A stretch of 11,450 bases of DNA, taken from CAYXVB01 sp964467785. Lineage in GTDB: Bacteria > Bdellovibrionota > UBA1018. The translations under genes and the position numbers were made by a program. Position 1 is the stretch's first letter. The number at the start of each line of letters is the position of its first letter. Of the stretch, positions 6,638-11,450 are shown one piece after another. The stretch covers positions 1 through 11,450 of the forward strand of contig CAYXVB010000117.1 of assembly GCA_964467785.1 (NCBI GenBank). Reading direction: 5' to 3'. The notes below the pieces were generated by a model, which did not search any database, was not told the origin of the DNA, and saw only the letters and a program-made list of their open reading frames with translations.

Positions 6638-7135
6638 ATGAAGAAACTGTTTCTGCGTCTCATTCCGGTGTCGATCCTAGCAGCGGTTGTTTTTGCAGTC
6701 GGCTGCAGCAGCTCTCAGCCCAAACCTGACACGGACATCCCGACCGGCGCCCCTTCCGTGACGGAAGACGCCCTCGGCAACTCGGACCAGGGCAAGGCGA
6801 TGGGCATGCAGACCGTGCACTTCCCTTATGATTCGTTCACCCTCGACGAAGCCGGCAAGGCGACGCTCAAGGCCAATGCCGATATCATGAACGCGAACGC
6901 TACCGTCAAAATCCAGATTGAAGGACACTGCGATCAGCGCGGCGGCATCCAGTACAATATCGCCCTTGGCGAAAAGCGCGCCAATGCCGCCAAGAACTTT
7001 CTAGTCGATCAAGGCGTGAAGGCGGATCGCATCTCGACGATCAGTTTCGGCAAGGAACATCTCCTAGACAACGCCGAGACCGAAGAAGCCTACGCCAAGA
7101 ATCGCCGGGCCAACTTCGTCATCGTCTCCAAGTAA
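6638..7135 (+). CDS. pal: Peptidoglycan-associated outer-membrane lipoprotein Pal
   Basis: Pal links the outer membrane to peptidoglycan and works with TolB/TolA during cell constriction. From ATG 6638 the protein has 165 residues: signal peptide MKKLFLRLIPVSILAAVVFA, lipobox AVGC with Cys23 as the lipidated residue, a short Ser/Pro/Asp linker, and an OmpA_C domain from about residue 58 to the end. The diagnostic motifs are VHFPYDSFTL, IEGHCDQRGGIQYNIALGEKR (close to the GHCDERGTxEYN consensus of Pal), and NRRANFVI. GGGG at 6626-6629 lies 8 bases before ATG 6638 but only 2 before ATG 6632 (which would add Met-Thr), so 6638 is preferred; a longer frame to 6596 would bury the signal peptide. 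A TTGCTT (6596-6601) and an A/T-rich ATAAAT (6617-6622) may be the promoter. A terminator follows the gene. tolB is not in the window. Confidence 0.95.
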   Translation: MKKLFLRLIPVSILAAVVFAVGCSSSQPKPDTDIPTGAPSVTEDALGNSDQGKAMGMQTVHFPYDSFTLDEAGKATLKANADIMNANATVKIQIEGHCDQRGGIQYNIALGEKRANAAKNFLVDQGVKADRISTISFGKEHLLDNAETEEAYAKNRRANFVIVSK

Positions 7136-7172
7136 GACGGAAATCGCCAACAACATCCATTCGATTCGACTA

Positions 7173-7219
7173 CGGCCTCCTGTGCGCGGATAACGCGGCC
7201 CGGGAGGCCGTTTTGCTTT
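7173..7219 (+). terminator. Rho-independent terminator after pal
   Basis: CGGCCTCC (7173-7180) pairs perfectly with GGAGGCCG (7203-7210), with an inner CGCG-GATAA-CGCG hairpin (7185-7197), followed by TTTTGCTTT (7211-7219). This is the clearest terminator in the window. It separates pal from the next lipoprotein gene, and its T-tract runs into the candidate -35 of that gene. Confidence 0.85.
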
Positions 7220-7246
7220 GTGTGGTCGACTCGCTGTGACTATACT
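7218..7246 (+). promoter_or_regulatory. Candidate promoter, -10 six bases from the start codon
   Basis: TTGTGT (7218-7223) and TATACT (7241-7246) are separated by 17 bases. The -10 matches the sigma-70 consensus TATAAT at five of six positions; the -35 matches TTGACA only at TTG. Only six bases separate the -10 from ATG 7253, so a start point at the usual distance would fall on or beside the ATG and the mRNA would be leaderless. There is no ribosome binding site before the ATG, which fits. Confidence 0.55.
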
Positions 7247-7252
7247 GAAGCG

Positions 7253-7813
7253 ATGAGGCGGAATCGGGTTTTCTGTCTGGTCACGGCACTGATTTTTCCG
7301 ATGGGGTTTGCCCTCGCGTTTTTGTCCGGCTGCTCGCTGATGGCGACCCGCCCGGTGCAAGAAATGGCCGACGCATCCGCCGCCATCAAAGCCGCCCGCG
7401 AGGTCGGGGCGCAGGACCGGGTTCCTGAGCTCTATCGACAGGCGATCGAAAATTTTGCCCGCGCCAAAGCGGAGTATCGTTACAAAAACTTCGCGCTGGC
7501 CAGAGACTTTACGATCAAGGCCCGGCGCATGGCCGAGGAGGCAGAATTCCAGGCCATCAACGGCGGAGCCGAGCGCAATCCCGACATCCACAACGCCGCG
7601 CCTTCCGTTGCCGGCACTGAAGCGGCGGGAACCTTCACTCCCGACCCAGTCCATTCGCCCGATGAGTACGCAAGCCCGACCAGCACGCCCGCTGACGATT
7701 ACGATCAGCGCAGAAAGCAGGAAGACGCCGCCAGGACCGCTCCCGGCGCTACAGGTTCGACACCCCCCGTTCCCGTCCCTGCGCCCAATGCCCAGCCACC
7801 CTTCGGAAAGTAG
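7253..7813 (+). CDS. DUF4398-like lipoprotein
   Basis: 186 residues from ATG 7253. The signal peptide contains FCLVTALIFPMGFALAF and ends in the lipobox LSGC with Cys27, so it is probably anchored in the outer membrane. Residues about 33-100 are helical, with PVQEMADASAAIKAAREVGAQ, LYRQAIENFARAKAEYRYKN and LARDFTIKARRMAEEAEFQA, the pattern of the DUF4398 family (paired alanine-rich helices often found in Gram-negative envelope lipoproteins). Residues about 100-186 are rich in Pro, Ala, Thr and Asp and look disordered; a PVPVPAPNAQPPFGK tail could span periplasm or cell wall. An in-frame GTG at 7220 is rejected because it would put 11 polar residues before the signal peptide and has no ribosome binding site. 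It lies between pal and the cpoB-like gene, so a role in the Tol-Pal envelope system is possible by context only. Confidence 0.82.
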   Translation: MRRNRVFCLVTALIFPMGFALAFLSGCSLMATRPVQEMADASAAIKAAREVGAQDRVPELYRQAIENFARAKAEYRYKNFALARDFTIKARRMAEEAEFQAINGGAERNPDIHNAAPSVAGTEAAGTFTPDPVHSPDEYASPTSTPADDYDQRRKQEDAARTAPGATGSTPPVPVPAPNAQPPFGK

Positions 7814-7842
7814 GCCGATCGTCAGCCTTGGATCTCCATAGC

Positions 7843-7871
7843 TTGCCCTCGCTCCTATCGGATGCGATAGT
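7843..7871 (+). promoter_or_regulatory. Candidate promoter of the cpoB-like gene, -10 six bases from the start codon
   Basis: TTGCCC (7843-7848) and GATAGT (7866-7871) have a 17-base spacer, and the -10 ends six bases before ATG 7878, exactly as for the preceding lipoprotein gene. AAGG (7872-7875) lies only two bases from the ATG, too close to act as a normal ribosome binding site. Hexamer scores are moderate. Confidence 0.45.
7855..7870. promoter_or_regulatory. Perfect dyad CTATCG-GATG-CGATAG overlapping the -10
   Basis: CTATCG (7855-7860) and CGATAG (7865-7870) are exact inverted repeats around GATG. The right arm covers five of six bases of the candidate -10 GATAGT. A dyad in the spacer and -10 of a promoter is a typical repressor operator position. 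If transcription starts upstream instead, the same bases would form an RNA hairpin just before the ATG. Confidence 0.45.
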
Positions 7872-7877
7872 AAGGCT

Positions 7878-8630
7878 ATGATCCTCATCAAGAATCGTTC
7901 ATGGATGGCGCTTGCGCTGGCTTCGCAACTCTTCTTGCTATCGGGCTGTCTCAAAAGCCGCCTTCAAGTTCGTGGTGACAATGAGATAGATGATCCGGGC
8001 AAGCCTGTTCCCACCCAAGTGCAGGACGTCAAGCTCAACACCAGCAACGCGATTGAGGAGCTCAAAAGCGAAATGACCCGGCTCACCGGCCGTGTCGAGG
8101 ATCTCGAGCGCTCGCGCAACGAGGCGGGGCCCGGTCTCGCCAAAAAGGACGACGTCAAGAAGCTCGAAACTCGCATCGTCGAGCTCGAACAGGCTCAAGC
8201 AAAAATGCTCGAGGTGCTCACCCAGATGCAGTCAGCCAAAGCCGCGGCAGCGGCGGCCGAGCATGAAGCAGCGGCGCCCGAGACTCTCGACAAGGCGATC
8301 AACCACTTCAACGAGGGTGAATTCGACACGGCGATCGATGGGCTTTCGGCCTATCTCAAGAACCCGAAAGCCAAGCGGGCCGAAGAAGCGACCTTTTATC
8401 GCGCCGAAGCTTACTTTGCGACCAAGCAGTACAAAAAGGCCATCGTCGATTACTCGCGCTTCCCCGAAAAGTTCACTAAGTCCAAGCGCATGCCCCACGC
8501 GCTCCTGCAGATCGGCCGCTCCTTCGAGGCCATGGGCATGAAAGAAGACGCCAAAGGTTTTTACCAGGAGCTGACCGACAAATTCCCGAAATCGCCTGAG
8601 GCGAAGAAAGTTCGCAGCAAAACGCGCTGA
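7878..8630 (+). CDS. cpoB: CpoB/YbgF-like Tol-Pal system TPR lipoprotein
   Basis: CpoB (YbgF) is the periplasmic partner of the Tol-Pal machine, coordinating peptidoglycan synthesis with outer-membrane constriction. The 250-residue product has a signal peptide with lipobox LSGC (Cys24), an acidic linker, a predicted coiled coil from about 50 to 118 (heptad-like leucine/isoleucine spacing in IEELKSEMTRLTGRVEDLE and KKLETRIVELEQAQAKMLE), an alanine-rich hinge, and a TPR region from about 136: LDKAINHFNEGEFDTAIDGL, ATFYRAEAYFATKQYKKAIV, PHALLQIGRSFEAMG and FYQELTDKFPKSPEAKKV. The coiled coil plus three-repeat TPR architecture and the position two genes after pal support the assignment. E. coli CpoB is soluble, whereas this one carries a lipobox, so the anchoring differs. 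It ends three bases before the fusion-protein start, suggesting co-transcription and translational coupling. Confidence 0.85.
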   Translation: MILIKNRSWMALALASQLFLLSGCLKSRLQVRGDNEIDDPGKPVPTQVQDVKLNTSNAIEELKSEMTRLTGRVEDLERSRNEAGPGLAKKDDVKKLETRIVELEQAQAKMLEVLTQMQSAKAAAAAAEHEAAAPETLDKAINHFNEGEFDTAIDGLSAYLKNPKAKRAEEATFYRAEAYFATKQYKKAIVDYSRFPEKFTKSKRMPHALLQIGRSFEAMGMKEDAKGFYQELTDKFPKSPEAKKVRSKTR

Positions 8631-8632
8631 CT

Positions 8633-10237
8633 ATGACACTGAAAAAATCCCTCTGCCTGATCTCGACGACAGCGGCCCTCTTCGTGCATGCCCCGGCCGC
8701 GCGGGCGGTGAGCCTGATCCATACCAACGATGTCCTGGGCGAGATCGAGCCCTGCGGCTGCCGCAACAATCCGCTTGGCGGCTTTGCCCGCAAGGCCAAC
8801 TTGCTCAAGCGCCTTGACGACCGGGAGCTCATCCAGGTGGATGCGGGCGACCTGCTCTTCGCCACGAACACCGTACCCGAGCTTTTGGCCGAGCAGAGCG
8901 AGGTGCAAGCCACCTACCTGCTCAAGTCGATGCGCGAGCTCAAGCACGACGCCATCACCCCTGGCGAAAAAGACTTTGCCCTGGGCCTGAAGAAATTCGA
9001 AAAACTCGCCAAGGACTCGGGCATCTCTTTCGTTTCCGCGAACCTCAAGCGCAGAAACGGCAAATCCCTGTTTGAGAGCCATCGCGTGTTCACTCGCAAG
9101 GACGCTTCCGGTAAACCCGTGCGGGTGGCGGTTTTCGGGCTCTCCGGCAAGGACATCGCGTGGCCCAAGGAGCTTAAGGTCGATGATCCGATCGCCGCGG
9201 CGCGGGCGCTCGTCCCGCGGCTCCGCAAGGAAGCCGACTTTGTCATCGCGCTCACTCATCAAGGACTGGAAGCGGACCGCAAGCTCGCGGCCGCCGTGCC
9301 AGGGATCGACGTGATCGCCGGTGGACACACCCAAAGTTTCATCCAAGAGCCCACGCGCACCAACGGCGCGTGGATCGTCCAATCCTCGTTCCTCAACCAG
9401 TACATCGGCGTCCTGCCGCTCCAACGCTCGATGCGGGATGGAGATCCCGCTGAAACCGCGAAAAAATACCAGCTCACCGCCCTCGACGGCGCTTACGACT
9501 CGCCGGCCGAAGCCCCCGGCCGCTCCGATGAGCTCGTTCGCGAATTCAAGAAAAAGGTAGCCGAGGTCAATACCCGCCGCGAAAACGCGCTCGGGATGTC
9601 AGGCGGCCACGCTCCCAGTGGCGGCAACCCCCAAGTAGCCAAATACCAGACGTTTCCGCGCTGCGCGAGCTGTCACCTGCCGCAGTTCGACTTCTGGCGC
9701 AAGACACCGCACGCGCTTGCGTTCCACTCGCTCGTCAAGCAAAGCCAGTCCAAGAACAAGGAATGTCTCTCCTGCCATACCGTCGGACTGGGCGACCCCG
9801 AGGGCGCGAACGACGTCAGCCGACTCGTGCGGGTCTCCACCCAGGAAGGCGACGAAGTGGCCCTCCCTGAAGGCGAACTCGACAGCTTCATTAAGTCCAT
9901 GCACGAAGCCAAAGATCTTAAATCCGAGGTCAAAACCCGCGTGGCCACCACGGCGCGATCCGGCGAGCTGGAGCTTCGTCCCCTCTCGCAGGCGGTGGCC
10001 GGCTTGAGTCGTGCCTACACTCCGGTCCAATGCGAAAACTGCCACCAGCCGGGTCGCGACCACCCGTTCTCGGCCAACTACACCAAGGCCGTGCCCAAAG
10101 AGAGTTGCCTCAAATGTCATACTGTTCAACGGGCGCCGGAATGGTATGAAGCCTCGGGTCAACCCGATTGGAAGAAAATCGAGGAAAAACGCGCGAAGAT
10201 CACCTGCCCGGCAGGCGAGCTTCCGCCCGAGGATTGA
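8633..10237 (+). CDS. UshA-like metallophosphatase / tetrahaem cytochrome c fusion
   Basis: 534 residues with a Sec signal peptide (LCLISTTAALFVHA, cleavage near ARA at 25), so a periplasmic protein. Residues 26-320 resemble the UshA/5'-nucleotidase metallophosphatase fold: LIHTNDVLGEIEPCGC (28-43), QVDAGDLLF (68-76), ITPGEKDFALG (108-118), FVIALTHQG (203-211) and VIAGGHTQ (227-234). Canonical metal ligands are partly absent: DxH reads D33-V-L35, GNHD/E reads G-E112-K113-D114, and GHTH ends in Gln234. Residues about 338-500 are a cytochrome c554-like domain with four CXXCH sites: 344-348, 378-382, 467-471 and 492-496, plus His residues (360, 365, 477) that could be axial ligands. The EPCGC motif occurs in a UshA-like subfamily that, as I recall, includes selenoproteins; here both positions are cysteine. 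No good ribosome binding site is seen, consistent with coupling to the cpoB-like gene three bases upstream. Function is unknown; periplasmic redox-linked chemistry is inferred. Confidence 0.88.
   Translation: MTLKKSLCLISTTAALFVHAPAARAVSLIHTNDVLGEIEPCGCRNNPLGGFARKANLLKRLDDRELIQVDAGDLLFATNTVPELLAEQSEVQATYLLKSMRELKHDAITPGEKDFALGLKKFEKLAKDSGISFVSANLKRRNGKSLFESHRVFTRKDASGKPVRVAVFGLSGKDIAWPKELKVDDPIAAARALVPRLRKEADFVIALTHQGLEADRKLAAAVPGIDVIAGGHTQSFIQEPTRTNGAWIVQSSFLNQYIGVLPLQRSMRDGDPAETAKKYQLTALDGAYDSPAEAPGRSDELVREFKKKVAEVNTRRENALGMSGGHAPSGGNPQVAKYQTFPRCASCHLPQFDFWRKTPHALAFHSLVKQSQSKNKECLSCHTVGLGDPEGANDVSRLVRVSTQEGDEVALPEGELDSFIKSMHEAKDLKSEVKTRVATTARSGELELRPLSQAVAGLSRAYTPVQCENCHQPGRDHPFSANYTKAVPKESCLKCHTVQRAPEWYEASGQPDWKKIEEKRAKITCPAGELPPED
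10229..10233 (+). promoter_or_regulatory. Ribosome binding site favouring the TTG start of tsaD
   Basis: GAGGA lies inside the last codons of the fusion gene, 7 bases before TTG 10241 and 16 before ATG 10250. The spacing favours TTG, although ATG would be used if coupling from the upstream stop dominates. Confidence 0.5.
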
Positions 10238-10240
10238 ATT

Positions 10241-11365
10241 TTGAGTGCAATGTCGGCCCGCCACCCATCGCCCGAATCTAAACCCACGATCCTGCTCGGG
10301 ATCGAAAGCTCCTGCGACGAGTGCAGCGCCGCGGTCGTTGAATACACGCCCTCGACCGGCGTCAAGGTCAGAAGCGTGGCGACCTTCTCCCAGATCAAGA
10401 TCCACCAGCCTTACGGCGGCGTCGTGCCCGAGATCGCCTCGCGCAACCATCTCGAGACGGTCAATCAGATGATCGACCAAGCGCTCCGCGAATCGGGTCT
10501 GGGTCTTTATCCCGCGCGCGAATTGAGCGCAATCGCAGTGACTAACCGGCCGGGTCTCGTGGGCGCGCTTTTGGTCGGAGTTTCCGCCGCTAAGGCAATG
10601 GCCTATGCTTTGGGCAAACCGCTGGTTCCCGTCCACCATCTCGAAGGTCATGCGGCGAGCATTTTCCTCGACCAGACCGAGGCGGCGGAGCTGCCGCTTC
10701 CCCTGCTACTCGCGGTGGTTTCGGGCGGACACACCAATCTTTACGTCGTGAAGCAGTCCCCCGAGCTCTGGACACCGGACTTTCTCGCGCGCTCGCTCGT
10801 CGGACGCTCCCGCGACGACGCGGCAGGCGAGGCCTTCGACAAGACCGCCAAGCTCTTGGGTTTTCCCTATCCGGGCGGAGTCTGGATCGACCGCGAGGCG
10901 CAAAAAGGCGGAAATCCGCGCGCCTTTGACCTGCCGCGCGCACTGCCGCAGAAGGCGACGCTTGATTTTTCGTTCAGTGGCCTAAAAACCGCTGTCGCAC
11001 TGCTGGCCGACAAGCTCCGCAAGGAAGGCCAGCTTGACGCCCGCATGCCCGACGTCTGCGCCTCGCTCCAGGAGGCGATCGTCGACGCGCTTCTCAGCAA
11101 GATGTTCCTTGCCGCGCGCGAACACCGCTGCCGGGCGCTCGCCATCGTCGGCGGCGTCGCGGCCAACTCCCGCCTGCGCGCCCGCCTCGACGCCGAGTGG
11201 AGAGGCGCCGGTCTCGCATGCGCTCCGATCTTTCCCAAGATGGCTTACTGCACGGACAACGCGGCCATGATCGCGGCCGCCGGCGTTTACCGCTTCCGCC
11301 AAGGCCAATACCTGCGCATGCCCGAGATGTTGACTCTGAACGCGATCGCCAACCCGGAGTTCTGA
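10241..11365 (+). CDS. tsaD: tRNA N6-adenosine threonylcarbamoyltransferase TsaD
   Basis: TsaD (formerly Gcp/YgjD) transfers threonylcarbamoyl from threonylcarbamoyl-AMP to A37 of ANN-reading tRNAs, working with TsaB and TsaE in the cytoplasm. The 374-residue product has all signatures: LLGIESSCDEC (18-28), PEIASRNHLE, the metal-binding HHLEGH (132-137, HxxxH at 133/137), VVSGGHTNLYVV, DDAAGEAFDK (192-201), LDFSFSGLKTA, AIVGGVAANSRLR (301-313) and YCTDNAAMIA with metal ligand D339. The family's SCDET reads SCDEC, a mild change. The first 16 residues are a non-conserved extension; ATG at 10250 would remove three of them. The gene starts three bases after the fusion gene stops and ends one base before rsmA begins, so the three genes look like an operon. 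Very secure. Confidence 0.97.
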   Translation: MSAMSARHPSPESKPTILLGIESSCDECSAAVVEYTPSTGVKVRSVATFSQIKIHQPYGGVVPEIASRNHLETVNQMIDQALRESGLGLYPARELSAIAVTNRPGLVGALLVGVSAAKAMAYALGKPLVPVHHLEGHAASIFLDQTEAAELPLPLLLAVVSGGHTNLYVVKQSPELWTPDFLARSLVGRSRDDAAGEAFDKTAKLLGFPYPGGVWIDREAQKGGNPRAFDLPRALPQKATLDFSFSGLKTAVALLADKLRKEGQLDARMPDVCASLQEAIVDALLSKMFLAAREHRCRALAIVGGVAANSRLRARLDAEWRGAGLACAPIFPKMAYCTDNAAMIAAAGVYRFRQGQYLRMPEMLTLNAIANPEF

Positions 11366-11366
11366 C

Positions 11367-11450
11367 ATGCCCGCCACCGGTTACCGCAGAGCTTTAGGCC
11401 AGCATTTTCTTCGCGATGCCTCAATCGCGGGCAAGATCGCCGATACCGCG
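11367..11450 (+). CDS. rsmA: 16S rRNA dimethyladenosine transferase, N-terminal 28 residues (continues past window)
   Basis: RsmA (KsgA) dimethylates two adjacent adenosines near the 3' end of 16S rRNA during small-subunit maturation. Only 28 codons are in the window, but they read MPATGYRRALGQHFLRDASI and then AGKIADTA, matching the family's N-terminal 'K..LGQHFL.D..I..KI' motif, the first SAM-binding element. The ATG is one base after the tsaD stop, with GGAG (11355-11358) eight bases upstream, so translation is probably coupled. tsaD-rsmA adjacency fits a translation-quality operon. The catalytic NxPY/F motif lies outside the window, so integrity cannot be judged. Confidence 0.88.
   Translation, partial: MPATGYRRALGQHFLRDASIAGKIADTA

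Noticed and set aside
7064..7954. 296-residue open frame on the minus strand
   Set aside because: It runs across pal, the DUF4398-like gene and the cpoB start in antisense and would transcribe through the pal terminator; low-complexity Gly/Arg composition.
8561..9424. 287-residue open frame on the minus strand
   Set aside because: Antisense of the cpoB end and the phosphatase region; no recognisable domain.
9662..10128. Possibility that the cytochrome region is a separate gene
   Set aside because: The frame is continuous from the phosphatase region, no internal start with a signal peptide is visible, and haem attachment requires export, which only the N-terminal signal provides.
9599..10651. 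350-residue open frame on the minus strand
   Set aside because: It spans the antisense of two recognised genes (the cytochrome fusion and tsaD), crossing their boundary; no motifs.

Overview
The window is compact, GC-rich bacterial chromosome with genes on both strands and no gap over 300 bases without a gene. I see no tRNA, rRNA, CRISPR array, transposase or phage gene. The double-membrane envelope genes (Pal, a CpoB/YbgF-like protein, several lipoproteins), an HD-GYP signalling protein and a UshA-like/multihaem cytochrome fusion suggest a Gram-negative from the former Deltaproteobacteria or Bdellovibrionota. That placement is inference from gene content only.

Layout: (1) 1-2892, plus strand: the 3' part of alaS, then an OppA-type oligopeptide-binding lipoprotein with no permease genes beside it. 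(2) 2893-3083: a convergent gap with a large nested hairpin at 2991-3040. (3) 3084-4079, minus strand: an HD-GYP-domain protein with a GTG start and a strong ribosome binding site; it is divergent from (4) 4207-4689, a small exported protein of unknown role. (5) 4875-5285, minus strand: a short single-stranded DNA-binding protein without the usual acidic tip. (6) 5530-6579: an exported HExxH metalloprotease-like protein. (7) 6638-8630: an envelope cluster of pal, a DUF4398-like lipoprotein and a cpoB/ybgF-like lipoprotein. A clear terminator follows pal, and the next two genes have promoter-like hexamers unusually close to their start codons. (8) 8633-11450: a tightly packed run of the UshA-like phosphatase/tetrahaem cytochrome fusion, tsaD (t6A tRNA modification) and the first 28 codons of rsmA/ksgA, which runs off the window.

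How they fit together: Pal and CpoB belong to the Tol-Pal envelope constriction system, although tolQRAB are not in the window. AlaRS, TsaD and RsmA are translation-quality genes. The least ordinary object is the periplasmic fusion protein at 8633-10237: its phosphatase half has lost several canonical metal ligands while its C-terminal half carries four CXXCH haem sites. It is packed between cpoB and tsaD. Other points worth checking are the two candidate leaderless lipoprotein genes, the palindrome over the cpoB -10 element, the HD-GYP protein lacking the HDIGK lysine, and the SSB without a tip. I see no clear evidence of a wholly new defence or mobile system here.
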